Under the pieces are notes generated by a model. The model did not search any database. It saw nothing but the letters and a program-made list of their open reading frames with translations, and was not told the origin of the DNA. The translations under genes and the position numbers were made by a program. A stretch of DNA of 64,000 nucleotides, taken from contig NZ_CP049934.1 of NCBI RefSeq assembly GCF_011382965.1, positions 2,170,001 through 2,234,000 on the forward strand, written 5' to 3'. Position 1 is the stretch's first letter, and every line of letters starts with the position of its first letter. This DNA is from Leucobacter insecticola. GTDB lineage: Bacteria > Actinomycetota > Actinomycetes > Actinomycetales > Microbacteriaceae. Of this stretch, positions 45,418 through 54,465 are shown in pieces.

Positions 45418-46187
45418 AAGCGGCCCGTTTCACTCTGTTGGTGTTTACTCGGATCCCAGCGCTCGGCCGGGGGCTCTTCGCCGCGCAGCTCAGCAAGCAG
45501 CGCCGTAATCGCGTCCATCAGCAGACTCGTCGCCTCGTTGATCGTCTGCTGATCGAGCGTGCGATCCTTGAACTTGCTGAGGTCGAGCGGCTCACCGATC
45601 GCAACCTCGATGGTCTTACGTGGGAAGGGGCGGATCCGCTTCGCGTAGCGCGGCATCAGCTTCTCGGTACCCCAGTGAGCGGCCGGGATCAGCGGCACGC
45701 CGGATTCCAGTGCGAGTCGCACTGCACCGCTCTTACCCCGCATGGGCCAGAGGCCAGGATCCCGCGTCAGCGTGCCCTCAGGGTAGACAACAACAGCTGC
45801 CTCTTGCTCGATGAGCTGAGCGGCGGCGCCCATCGGGTTCTTGCCATCGCGACTCGGGATCGCGCCCGTGCGCTCGACCGGAATCTGCCCGGTGGAACGC
45901 ATGAGCGCCCCCAAGACTGGCACTTTAAACAGGCTGGCCTTTGCCATGAAGCGCGGTGCCCGGCCGAGATGCCACACGGCGGCGCCCATGGCGATAGGGT
46001 CAAGCTCGCTGAAGTGATTCGGCGCGATGATAAACGGCCCTGACTGCGGCAGCTTCGATGCGGGTGTGAAGCGATAGCGCGCCATCAGCGACCACAGAGG
46101 CAGGATCAGGGTCGCCAGCACCCAGAAGAGGCTGGGCCGCCGTTTCTCTGCTGAGCGGAGGCTCCGCAGCTTCACCGTTTCAGTCAT
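45414..46187 (-). CDS. plsC: 1-acyl-sn-glycerol-3-phosphate acyltransferase
   Basis: A 257-residue PlsC-family acyltransferase. A membrane helix near residue 28 is followed by the catalytic NHFSELDPIAMG (HX4D). The glycerol-phosphate motif VVYPEGTLTRDPGLWPMRGK and the third motif GVPLIPAAHWG are present. The start is ATG at 46187. It transfers an acyl chain to lysophosphatidic acid and overlaps gpsA by four bases. Confidence 0.9.
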   Translation of the reverse strand: MTETVKLRSLRSAEKRRPSLFWVLATLILPLWSLMARYRFTPASKLPQSGPFIIAPNHFSELDPIAMGAAVWHLGRAPRFMAKASLFKVPVLGALMRSTGQIPVERTGAIPSRDGKNPMGAAAQLIEQEAAVVVYPEGTLTRDPGLWPMRGKSGAVRLALESGVPLIPAAHWGTEKLMPRYAKRIRPFPRKTIEVAIGEPLDLSKFKDRTLDQQTINEATSLLMDAITALLAELRGEEPPAERWDPSKHQQSETGRF

Positions 46188-46261
46188 GCTTCGATTATCT
46201 CGGAGTCCGCTTCCCACAGCTGCATGACAGCTCGGAAACCGCAGAATCGTCGAGCCACCCG

Positions 46262-47752
46262 CTAGCTTTCGAACACAAAGTCTGCACCGAGCAGCCGCAG
46301 CTTCTCAATGAAGTTTTCGTAACCGCGCGAGATAATGCCGAGGTTTGTGACTTTAGACTGCCCCTCGGCCGTAAGCGCTGCGATGAGGTGGCTGAAGCCG
46401 CCACGCAGGTCCGGCACCTCGATATCCGCTCCCCTGAGCGGCACCGGTCCCGTAATCACAGCCGCCTGCTCGAATTCGCGGCGCTTCACGCGCCTGCGCG
46501 GATCGCTCAAACCGTCCTTGTACACGGTAATGTCGGCGCCCATCTTATTGAGGGCGTCCGTGAATCCGAAACGGTTCTCGTAGACGGTCTCGTGGATCGT
46601 CGACACGCCCTGCGCCTGCGTCAGCGCCACCACGAGCGGCTGCTGCCAGTCGGTCATGAAGCCGGGGTGCACGTCTGTCTCAATGGTGACGGGCTTCAGG
46701 TCACCGCCGGGGTGCCAGAACCGAATACCGTCGTCGTGCACGTCGAAGTCACCGCCGACCTTGCGGAACACGTTCAAGAAGGTCATCATCTCTTCTTGCT
46801 TCACACCGCCAACAAACACGTCGCCCTTGGTGGCGAGGGCGGCGGCGGCCCAGCTTGCGGCCTCATTCCGGTCGAAAATCGCGCGGTGATCGTACCCGCG
46901 CAGCTCGGGGACGCCCTCGATGAAGATCACTCGGTTCGGCTCGACGGAGATGATCGCGCCCATCTTCTGCAGGATGCAAATGAGGTCGATAATTTCCGGC
47001 TCGATCGCCGCGTTGCGCAGCTCGGTCTGTCCCTCAGCAAGCACTGAGGTGAGCAGGACCTGCTCGGTCGCACCCACAGAGGGGTAGGGCAACTCGATGT
47101 TGGCGCCCTTCAGCCCGTGCGGGGCAGTCAAGCTGATCCCGCTCGGAAGCTTTTCAATGACGGCGCCAAATTTGCGCAGCGCATCAAGGTGGAAATCGAT
47201 CGGGCGATCGCCGATCCTGCAGCCACCGAGGTCGGGAATGAACGCCTCGCCCAGTCGGTGCAAGAGAGGTCCGCAGAACAGGATCGGGATCCGCGACGAG
47301 CCCGCGTGAGCGTCGATGTCGGCCTGGTGCGCAACTTCAACGTTCGAGGGGTCGAGGCGCCACTCGCCAGGATCGTCCCCGCGCGTGATCAGCACACCAT
47401 GCAGTGCCAGCAGCCCCGCCACCACGCGCACATCGGAAATGTTAGGGACATTGCGCAGCACACTCGGTGACTTCCCGAGCAGCGCCGCCACCATCGCCTT
47501 GGTCGCGAGGTTCTTGGCGCCGCGTACCTCGATGCGTCCCTTGAGTGGACGCCCGCCGTTGATGATGATTTCGTCGGAGGTCAGGCCAACACGCGCGCCT
47601 GCCTTCTGCGCATCAAGTTTGCGGCCGGCCGCTTCAAGATCTTCGGGCGACTGCGCGAGCTTCTCAGCTTCGTCCGAGGTCGCATCATGCTCTGCAATGC
47701 TCATGTTCTGCGACTCCTGCTCATCAACCTCAAGGGTGTTCTGGGTATTCAC
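46262..47752 (-). CDS. murA: UDP-N-acetylglucosamine 1-carboxyvinyltransferase with N-terminal extension
   Basis: A 496-residue EPSP-synthase-fold enzyme, the first committed step of peptidoglycan synthesis. The core starts near residue 61 ([20 protein letters not shown]). The catalytic Cys is in [20 protein letters not shown], and [14 protein letters not shown] follows. The first 60 residues are acidic and low complexity ([20 protein letters not shown]) and have no counterpart in ~420-residue MurA proteins. GTG at 47752 overlaps the leuD stop as GTGA and has GGTGGGAG upstream; the ATG at 47704 would shorten the extension by 16 codons. Confidence 0.93.
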   Translation of the reverse strand: MNTQNTLEVDEQESQNMSIAEHDATSDEAEKLAQSPEDLEAAGRKLDAQKAGARVGLTSDEIIINGGRPLKGRIEVRGAKNLATKAMVAALLGKSPSVLRNVPNISDVRVVAGLLALHGVLITRGDDPGEWRLDPSNVEVAHQADIDAHAGSSRIPILFCGPLLHRLGEAFIPDLGGCRIGDRPIDFHLDALRKFGAVIEKLPSGISLTAPHGLKGANIELPYPSVGATEQVLLTSVLAEGQTELRNAAIEPEIIDLICILQKMGAIISVEPNRVIFIEGVPELRGYDHRAIFDRNEAASWAAAALATKGDVFVGGVKQEEMMTFLNVFRKVGGDFDVHDDGIRFWHPGGDLKPVTIETDVHPGFMTDWQQPLVVALTQAQGVSTIHETVYENRFGFTDALNKMGADITVYKDGLSDPRRRVKRREFEQAAVITGPVPLRGADIEVPDLRGGFSHLIAALTAEGQSKVTNLGIISRGYENFIEKLRLLGADFVFES

Positions 47753-48350
47753 TCGGCTCCCACCGGTAGTGTCTTGGGCATCCAACTCGGGCGATGCGCT
47801 TCGAACTCGGTGATCTTGTCTTCGCTGCGCAGCGTCAGGGAGATGTCGTCGAGACCCTCCATCAGGCGCCAGCGAGTGTAATCATCGACGTCAAAAGGCA
47901 CGGTGAGCTCCCCCACTGTGACCGTGCGGTCCTCAAGGCTGACGGTGAGCTGCGTGCCGGGCGCAGCATCAATTGCCGCCCACAGCCGCTCAACATCAGC
48001 CTCGCTCACCTGCGCCGCGAGCAAACCCTGTTTGCCCGAGTTGCCGCGGAAAATGTCTGCGAATCGGGCAGAGATGACGACCCTGAAACCAAAATCTCGC
48101 AGCGCCCACACGGCATGCTCCCGAGAGGATCCAGTGCCAAAGTCCGGTCCTGCGACAAGGATCTCGGCCCCTGATACTGCGGCTGATTCAGCACAAAATC
48201 TGGATCCTGACGCCAGTGATAGAACAGGGCGTCGTCGAAACCGGTCTTCGTGACACGCTTCAAGAAGACCGCGGGAATGATCTGGTCCGTATCAACATTT
48301 GAGCGTTTCAGGGGCGCGGCCAAGCCGGTCATCGTGGTGAACTTGTCCAT
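47749..48350 (-). CDS. leuD: 3-isopropylmalate dehydratase small subunit (apparent frameshift)
   Basis: This is the swivel subunit of isopropylmalate isomerase in leucine synthesis. The first frame begins [20 protein letters not shown] and includes [19 protein letters not shown]. At the CCCC run at 48168-48171 the frame is lost. One base added gives [20 protein letters not shown], the active-site loop, and continues to the stop at 47749, 200 residues in all. The gene follows leuC by three bases. Leucine synthesis would need this intact, so a base error is likely. Confidence 0.9.
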
Positions 48351-48353
48351 GAT

Positions 48354-49847
48354 CTAGGCCTCAACCTTCTCATTTGCAGCGACCGCAGTGTGCGAGATGC
48401 CGTTGGCCGCGTCGGTTTGCAGATCCCACGGGCTCGACAGGGTGCCGCGGATCGCGGTCGCGGCTGCCACGAGCGGGGACACCAGATGGGTGCGGCCACC
48501 CTTGCCCTGGCGGCCTTCGAAGTTGCGGTTTGACGTGGACGCGCAGCGCTCGCCGGGGGCGAGCTGGTCGGGGTTCATGCCAAGGCACATGGAGCAGCCG
48601 GCAAATCGCCATTCTCCGCCGAATTCCTCAACAATTTTGTCGATCCCCTCGGCCTCGGCTTCAAGGCGCACGCGGGCGGAGCCCGGCACCACCATCAGGC
48701 GCACACCATCGGCCTTTTTCTTGCCCTTGATGATCTCGGCGAAGGTGCGCAGATCGTCCAGGCGGCTGTTGGTGCAGGATCCCATGAAGACGGCGTCGAC
48801 CGGGATCTCCTTCATGGGAGTGCCCGCGGTGAGATCCATGTATTCGAGCGCCCGCTCGGCGTTTGCGCGCTCGTTCGGGTCGGCGATGTCTGCGGGATTC
48901 GGCACGCGATCGCTCAGCAGCACGCCCTGGCCCGGGTTGGTGCCCCAGGTCACGAAGGGCTCGAGCTCATTCGCGTCGATGAACACCTCGGCGTCGAACT
49001 TCGCACCCTCGTCGCTCGGCAGCGTCTTCCAGTACGCCACCGCCGCATCCCAGTCGTCGCCCTGCGGCGCGTGGGGGCGACCCTTGACGTATTCAAAGGT
49101 AGTTTCGTCGGGCGCGACCATCCCCGCGCGGGCACCGGCCTCGATCGACATGTTGCAGATAGTCATGCGGCCGTCCATCGACAGCGCACGGATCGCGGAT
49201 CCGCGGTACTCGAGGACGTAACCCTGCCCACCGCCGGTGCCGATCTTCGCGATCACGGCGAGAATAATGTCTTTCGCCGTGACACCGGGGCGGAGCTCGC
49301 CCTCGACATTGATCGCCATGGTCTTGAACGGTTTCAGCGGCAGGGTTTGGGTCGCCATGACGTGTTCGACCTCGCTGGTGCCGATCCCGAACGCGAGCGC
49401 TCCGAATGCACCGTGGGTCGAGGTGTGACTGTCACCGCAGACGACGGTGATGCCCGGCATCGTGAGACCCAACTGCGGGCCAACAACGTGCACAATTCCC
49501 TGCTCGGTGTCACCGAGGGGGTGAGAACGCACACCGAATTCGGCGACGTTTTTACGGAGCGTCTCGATCTGCAGGCGACTCGTGGGGTCTTCGATCTGGC
49601 GGGTGATGTTCAGCGTCGGCGTGTTGTGATCCTCTGTCGCGATCATCAGGTCGACGCGGCGCAGGGGGCGATCCGCGACGCGCAGTCCGTCAAACGCCTG
49701 CGGGCTTGTCACCTCGTGAATGAGATGCAGATCAATGTAGATGAGATCCGGGTCACCGTTCTCACCCTTGACGACGACGTGGTCTTCCCAGAGCTTTTCG
49801 GCCAGCGTACGTGGCGCGCGTGCCCCGGCGGCGTTCTGATCACTCAT
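48354..49847 (-). CDS. leuC: 3-isopropylmalate dehydratase large subunit
   Basis: A 497-residue aconitase-family protein with a [4Fe-4S] cluster. Motifs are [20 protein letters not shown] and [13 protein letters not shown] (first cluster Cys). [20 protein letters not shown] holds the other two cluster cysteines, and [20 protein letters not shown] is the substrate loop. The start ATG at 49847 gives [20 protein letters not shown]. It heads the leuC-leuD-murA run; a hairpin lies in its leader. Confidence 0.95.
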   Translation of the reverse strand: MSDQNAAGARAPRTLAEKLWEDHVVVKGENGDPDLIYIDLHLIHEVTSPQAFDGLRVADRPLRRVDLMIATEDHNTPTLNITRQIEDPTSRLQIETLRKNVAEFGVRSHPLGDTEQGIVHVVGPQLGLTMPGITVVCGDSHTSTHGAFGALAFGIGTSEVEHVMATQTLPLKPFKTMAINVEGELRPGVTAKDIILAVIAKIGTGGGQGYVLEYRGSAIRALSMDGRMTICNMSIEAGARAGMVAPDETTFEYVKGRPHAPQGDDWDAAVAYWKTLPSDEGAKFDAEVFIDANELEPFVTWGTNPGQGVLLSDRVPNPADIADPNERANAERALEYMDLTAGTPMKEIPVDAVFMGSCTNSRLDDLRTFAEIIKGKKKADGVRLMVVPGSARVRLEAEAEGIDKIVEEFGGEWRFAGCSMCLGMNPDQLAPGERCASTSNRNFEGRQGKGGRTHLVSPLVAAATAIRGTLSSPWDLQTDAANGISHTAVAANEKVEA

Positions 49848-49939
49848 GTGTGCTTCTCTTCTCAAGTCTCTACGATGTTTAATCGCTGCGCTGCGCAAAA
49901 AATTCCCTGCCCGCGCATGAAAATCGGCGATACGAAACT

Positions 49940-49976
49940 CCGCGACGGGTGGCCGATGGGCTAAACCCCGTCGCGG
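49940..49976 (-). terminator. Hairpin between terC and leuC
   Basis: A perfect 10-bp inverted repeat (CCGCGACGGG and CCCGTCGCGG, 17-base loop) lies 43 bases past the terC stop and about 90 bases before leuC. It most likely ends terC transcription. An attenuator role in the leuC leader is possible, but no leucine-rich leader peptide was found. Confidence 0.6.
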
Positions 49977-50018
49977 CTTGGAAGAAGCTGTTGCCGCCGA
50001 CGCATGAGCGACAGTCTA

Positions 50019-51032
50019 TCACTCGGTTTCTGAGGCACCGATCCGCAAACGCTCACCGCGAGCCTTCGCGTCACGCTTCGCCTTCACCACGCTGGCGACG
50101 GTGGCTACGAACATCGCCAAGACAATGACAGCGAGTGACATCCAGGTAGACGGCTCCGGCACCGGCACACTTTCGCCACCGTTGATGAACGGCAGCTCAT
50201 TGTCGTGGAGCGCATGCAGAATCAGCTTGACGCCGATGAACGCCAGGATCGCCGCAATACCGTACTTGAGATATTCGAGACGTTCCAGCAGCCCCCCGAG
50301 CAGGAAGTAGAGCTGACGCAACCCCATCAGGGCAAAGATGTTGGCGGTGAACACGATGAACGGGTTCTGGGTGATGCCGAGGACCGCGGGGATCGAGTCC
50401 AGCGCAAAGAGCAGATCCGTCGCGCCGAGAGAAATCAACACCAGCAGAAACGGCGTGAACATGCGCTTGCCGTCGACCACGGTGCGGATCTTGCCGCCGT
50501 CATAGTCATCGCTGAAGGGCATTACCTTCTTGGCTTGTCGGATCACCCAGCTGTCACCCGTGTTTTCGTGCTCGCCCGGCTTTACCTGCTGCCAGGCGGT
50601 CCAAATGAGCCACGCACCGAAGATGAAGAACACCGCAATAAAGCGTTCGATTACTGCCGCACCAGCCAGGATAAAGATGCCGCGGAAGATGAGCGCGAGT
50701 ACGATCCCGATCATCAATGCACGCTGCTGATATGCCGTCGGCACCTTGAAACTCGCGAGGATCATCACAAAGACAAAGAGATTGTCAATGGAGAGGCTGT
50801 ATTCGGTGAGCCAGCCAGTCAGGAACTCGGTGCCGTGCTGCACATCGCCGAGCAGGAACATTGCCCCGGCAAACACAAGCGCGAGCAACACGTAGAAGCC
50901 GACCCACAGGCTCGCCTCCCGCATCGAGGGAACGTGGGGGCGACGGACAATAAGGGCAAGATCAAGAACCAGGATCGCAACGAGTACGACCATCGATCCG
51001 ATTTCGAACCAGAGTGGGAGAGCAGAGGTCAC
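50019..51032 (-). CDS. TerC/Alx family membrane protein
   Basis: A 337-residue TerC-family protein, a group of metal (Mn2+) exporters and metal-homeostasis factors. About eight membrane helices can be seen. Family motifs are FLTGWLTEYSLSIDNLFVFV near residue 75 (the conserved SIDN acidic motif) and SLGATDLLFALDSIPAVLGI near residue 210 (LDSIPA). The start is GTG at 51032, giving MTSALPLWFEIGSMV with AAGGAAG upstream. An in-frame extension upstream runs through a structured leader and is not real. The riboswitch-like leader supports Mn2+ control. Confidence 0.9.
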   Translation of the reverse strand: MTSALPLWFEIGSMVVLVAILVLDLALIVRRPHVPSMREASLWVGFYVLLALVFAGAMFLLGDVQHGTEFLTGWLTEYSLSIDNLFVFVMILASFKVPTAYQQRALMIGIVLALIFRGIFILAGAAVIERFIAVFFIFGAWLIWTAWQQVKPGEHENTGDSWVIRQAKKVMPFSDDYDGGKIRTVVDGKRMFTPFLLVLISLGATDLLFALDSIPAVLGITQNPFIVFTANIFALMGLRQLYFLLGGLLERLEYLKYGIAAILAFIGVKLILHALHDNELPFINGGESVPVPEPSTWMSLAVIVLAMFVATVASVVKAKRDAKARGERLRIGASETE

Positions 51033-51067
51033 GGACTTCCTTCGACTGGGCGCGGGGTGCGCAAAAC

Positions 51068-51195
51068 GCCGAAAGTCTCTTCCCGCTGCACGAACCTGAC
51101 CATCTCTGGTCTTCGCGCACCGCATCCGCTCCGGTGCCGCTGCGGAGCGACACGTACTGACGAGGCGGACGAAACTGGAATACTCCCCTTCGCCT
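51068..51195 (-). ncRNA. yybP-ykoY (Mn2+) riboswitch candidate
   Basis: The leader of terC contains the conserved parts of the yybP-ykoY manganese riboswitch, in order on the minus strand. GGGGAGTA (51181-51188) comes first, then CGTCAGTACG (51153-51162), then a stable side hairpin with CCGG, and a closing strand near GCCGAAAG at 51068. The family commonly controls terC/alx genes. No covariance model was run, so the boundaries are approximate. The start codon lies about 35 bases downstream. Confidence 0.75.
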
Positions 51196-51242
51196 ACTTC
51201 AGTGTAGTGGATGGAAGGCAAGATCTGCCGGCGCCAGCGCAC

Positions 51243-51280
51243 CTTTGATTTCGACTGGCTCGCGCTCGCTCAATCGGCGG
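51243..51280 (-). repeat. Dispersed intergenic repeat (copy near terC/yqhA)
   Basis: On the minus strand this reads CCGCCGATTGAGCGAGC, then a short variable part and GTCGAAATCAAAG. It resembles the pair at 57930-57998 in inverse orientation. It lies in the 304-base gap between the divergent terC and yqhA genes. No gene fits in this gap apart from the terC leader. Confidence 0.6.
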
Positions 51281-51336
51281 GATAGTCATCCTGCACTAGC
51301 ATATGTAACGTCCGTGATCCCGCACGAGAGGTACCC

Positions 51337-52097
51337 GTGAGCAATCGATCCGCTAATTCCATTGAGCGCAGCGCCGACCGCGGACCGGGATTCGCGTCGC
51401 GCACCCTCGCAGGATTTATCTTCGCGAGCCGCTGGCTACAGGCGCCCCTCTACCTCGGCCTCATCGTGGCGCAGGCCGTCTATGTGGTGCTGTTCTTTGT
51501 GGAGCTGTGGCATCTGATCGACAAGGCGATCCTGTCGGGTCACATCAGCGAGACCGATGTCATGCTGGGTGTGCTCGCGCTCATCGACATCGTGATGATC
51601 GCGAACCTGCTGATCATGGTCATCATCGGCGGCTACGAGACCTTCGTCTCTAAGATCCGCGTCGAAGGCCACCACGACGAGCCCGATTGGCTATCGCACG
51701 TCAACGCGAACCTGTTGAAGGTGAAGCTCGCGATCTCCATCATCTCGATCTCCTCGATCCACCTCCTGAAGACGTTCATCGAGGTCGGTCGCATGGAGAA
51801 CGACATTGTGCGCACCAGCGACGGCAATGTTCTCTATTCGTATAACGGCGTGTTCTGGGAGGTCATGATCCACCTCGCCTTCATCGTGTCGGCGCTCGCG
51901 CTGGCCTGGATCGACAAGATGAGCAAGCAGCACGCTCCGGATCACGCTGCCCCATTACCGCGGGCAACATCGAGGCCGGGCTGCGGCACTCCGCAGTCAC
52001 TGAGACTGCCGCCAGTAACTTCGTGACCGTGCGCCTGCCTGCGGGCACCGAACTTCCTCCCGGCGCGGAGGTCGTGGCTCCGCCCGCAGGACGATAG
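51337..52097 (+). CDS. YqhA/UPF0114 family membrane protein (apparent frameshift at C-terminus)
   Basis: A membrane protein of the YqhA (UPF0114) family with four helices. Family segments are FIFASRWLQAPLYLGLIVAQ and IGGYETFVSKI, with NANLLKVKLAISIISISSIH following. After residue 205 the frame as read becomes an implausible tail. One base added to the CCCC run at 51950-51953 gives ITAGNIEAGLRHSAVTETAA and a coding-like end at 52097, 253 residues. Uncorrected, it would stop at 52026. The role of the family is unknown. Confidence 0.82.
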
Positions 52098-52141
52098 CAG
52101 TCTTTGACTGGAACGGAGTGCCCGGCGGAAAAGGCAATCCG

Positions 52142-53680
52142 TCAGAATGGGTGCGGTGCGGAATCACTCTCCGCGAGGGCGGTCTCGGGGTTCACGGGAA
52201 CGAACGCCACCCGGCTGGGTGGCTTTTCCCGGTAGCTCCGCCCCGCGGGTGACGTCCATTCCAGTACCCCCTCTACCGGCTGCGTAACCCGCCAGGCGCT
52301 GTGATGCTTCAACGTATGGTGTCCCTTACAGGCCGCGGAAAGGTTAGCCGTTGAGGTCGCTCCACCCAGTGCGGCATCAATGGTGTGGTCGATATCGCAG
52401 CGGATCGCCGGGACTGCGCAGCCGGGGAAGCGGCATCTCTGATCTCGCACCCGCAGGTATCGCCGAATCCGTTTCGAGGGCCGGTAGCGTTCTACTGAAA
52501 CCAGCGCGCCCGTATCAGCATCCACATAGGTCACATCCCACGACGCCGCGGTCTCGGAAAGTCGGGCCGCGGATGCCTGATCGATCGGCCCATACCCGGC
52601 GAGAGTAGCCGGCGGCGGATGGAGCACTTCGCGGAGCGCTTCTGCGTCGCTCCAGACCCCCGCGTCGTTCAGGGCGCCGCCACTGCGGGGATCCTTCGAA
52701 TGGCCGCTGCGGAGCGGGGAAAGCCCGAGAGCAGCCGCCGGAATAACGAGCTGAACCTCTGCCCGAACCTTGCCAAGCCGCGCAGAAGATCGCTCAGCCC
52801 CGGCGGGCGCACTTCGCCTCCCGCGTGTGCCTTTCGTGTCTGGCGTATCGCCCAGGAGAATCCGGGTGAAAAGATCCGCCCGCAACTCGTCACACGAGCG
52901 ATCCTCCGTTGAGTCGGATCCTGCGGAGTCGAATCCAGTTGAGTCGGATCCCGCTGAATCGGATCCCGCTGAATCGGATCCCGCTGAATCGCGACTTGCC
53001 CGACTCATACGAGCCAGGCGATCATAGATCGCATACGCCTCGACCGCCGGAAGATACGCGATCAGATCCGCCATGCCATCCTCGTGCGCGGTCACCGTCA
53101 CCCGACGATTCTTCTTCGCCACTTCATGACGCTCATCGAGGGACACTTCAGCGAACTGCTCCGCAAGGGCCCGCACGATCGACCGCAGTCTGCTCGGCGT
53201 TTCGGTCTGCGCGAACGGTAGCACCGCTTGTTCGTATGCGGCGCGCCGAAGCACCGCGGTGACGTCACCGCCGACACCAATCACGCAGCCAGCCTCAACC
53301 ACCACGGAAGCGTGCTGCGCACCAATCAGGCCATCTTCGAGCGCGTCACGGATGCGCGAATATTGTTCGGTGAGGGCGCAAGCATGATGCATCTGCCGAC
53401 CAATGCTCCATTCGCTGAGGTGCAGAGCAGCGGCGATCTCCGCACGGACCGAACGATACGCCAATTCCGTCTTCCTCCCACTGACATTCGCTGAGGGTGC
53501 GGGCTCGGCATCGAGTCGTGCGATATCTGCGGCCGCGGCGAGCAGTTTCAAGCGTCGAGCCTCGAGGGCGCGGCTTTCTTGCTCCAATGCTTCCAGCTCG
53601 CTCAGTACAGCGTCCATCGCAGTGTCGCGCAACATCGCCGGGGCGATGCTGCGCGGGTCTACGGAGGATTGGGAGGACAT
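52142..53680 (-). CDS. DUF222/HNH endonuclease family protein
   Basis: A 512-residue protein of the DUF222-HNH family, very common in actinobacteria and often in many copies. The N-terminal 300 residues are mostly helical (DUF222). The C-terminal HNH motif reads CRFPGCAVPAIRCDIDHTID and then ACKGHHTLKHH, with paired cysteines and the catalytic His. Residues ~228-258 are a run of five-residue repeats rich in Ser, Asp, Ala and Gly, encoded by a 15-bp tandem repeat. Its biological role is not established. Confidence 0.85.
   Translation of the reverse strand: MSSQSSVDPRSIAPAMLRDTAMDAVLSELEALEQESRALEARRLKLLAAAADIARLDAEPAPSANVSGRKTELAYRSVRAEIAAALHLSEWSIGRQMHHACALTEQYSRIRDALEDGLIGAQHASVVVEAGCVIGVGGDVTAVLRRAAYEQAVLPFAQTETPSRLRSIVRALAEQFAEVSLDERHEVAKKNRRVTVTAHEDGMADLIAYLPAVEAYAIYDRLARMSRASRDSAGSDSAGSDSAGSDSTGFDSAGSDSTEDRSCDELRADLFTRILLGDTPDTKGTRGRRSAPAGAERSSARLGKVRAEVQLVIPAAALGLSPLRSGHSKDPRSGGALNDAGVWSDAEALREVLHPPPATLAGYGPIDQASAARLSETAASWDVTYVDADTGALVSVERYRPSKRIRRYLRVRDQRCRFPGCAVPAIRCDIDHTIDAALGGATSTANLSAACKGHHTLKHHSAWRVTQPVEGVLEWTSPAGRSYREKPPSRVAFVPVNPETALAESDSAPHPF
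52908..52997. repeat. 15-bp tandem repeat in the DUF222-HNH gene
   Basis: Six consecutive 15-base units close to GCTGAATCGGATCCC encode the Ser-Asp-Ser-Ala-Gly-like run. Two units are identical and the others differ by one to six bases. Because the unit is a multiple of three, changes in copy number keep the frame. Confidence 0.85.
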
Positions 53681-53760
53681 AAAACCAGTGTCACATCACC
53701 CACTGACATTCACGGATTCTGGCCTCTGTCCCAGCACTTTCCGGGATGTCTGCGCCCACT

Positions 53761-54465
53761 TTACCTGCGCCTGGCTGCGGATCCTGACTCAGGGCTGTAA
53801 CCGAGTTCGTAGCCCAGGATCACGGCGTGGACGCGATCCCTGAGGTGGAGCTTCGCGAAGATCGCGTTGACGTGGGATTTCACCGTCGAATGCGCGAGAA
53901 ACAGCTCTTCGGCGATCTCAGGGTTTGAGCGCCCCCGCACCACTGCAGCAAAGATCTCTCGCTCGCGGGGACTGAGCCGGCCGAGTGCGTCACTTCTGGG
54001 CCCGACAGGATGGTTGTTCCCCGCAAGAAAATGCTCAATGAGTTTGCTGGTGAGGCTCGGCGCCGCGACAGCGGATCCCGCAGCGACCGTCTGTACGGCA
54101 TCCACGAGTGCGGCGGGCCTGATGCTCTTGAGCAGAAACGCGCTTGCGCCCGCGCGCAGGCTCCCGAACGCAGCCTCATCAAGGTCGAAGGTGGTCAGCA
54201 CGATGACCCGGACGCCCGGATCACGCTCGGTGATCCGCCGGGTTGCCTCGATCCCGCCCATGCCAGGCATGCGAACGTCCATGAGGACGATGTCAGGCTT
54301 CTGGCGCGCGACAGCATCGAGGGCATCTTCACCGCTGCCGGCCTCCCCCACCACTTCAATGCTGTCGTCGGAGTCAAGGATCAGGGCGATCCCGGCGCGT
54401 TCGAGCGGCTGGTCGTCAACCACCACGACCCGCAGCGGATCCTGGCCCTGCGAATGCTCGCCCAT
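53761..54465 (-). CDS. NarL/LuxR-type response regulator (system 3)
   Basis: A 234-residue regulator. The start ATG at 54465 overlaps the kinase stop (TGATG). The receiver domain shows VVVVDDQPLERAG, phospho-Asp in DIVLMDVRMPGMGG and Lys in FLLKSIRPA. The LuxR helix-turn-helix is LSPREREIFAAVVRGRSNPE and AHSTVKSHVNAIFAKLHLRD. Probably it controls the divergent FtsX-type ABC transporter at 55823-57913. Confidence 0.9.
   Translation of the reverse strand: MGEHSQGQDPLRVVVVDDQPLERAGIALILDSDDSIEVVGEAGSGEDALDAVARQKPDIVLMDVRMPGMGGIEATRRITERDPGVRVIVLTTFDLDEAAFGSLRAGASAFLLKSIRPAALVDAVQTVAAGSAVAAPSLTSKLIEHFLAGNNHPVGPRSDALGRLSPREREIFAAVVRGRSNPEIAEELFLAHSTVKSHVNAIFAKLHLRDRVHAVILGYELGYSPESGSAARRR

Noticed and set aside
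49848..50018. Leucine attenuator leader peptide before leuC
   Set aside because: A hairpin is present, but no short ORF with a run of leucine codons was found upstream of leuC.
51033..51242. N-terminal extension of TerC by about 70 codons
   Set aside because: The extension has no family match and overlaps a riboswitch-like leader; GTG at 51032 has a ribosome-binding site and the correct TerC N-terminus.
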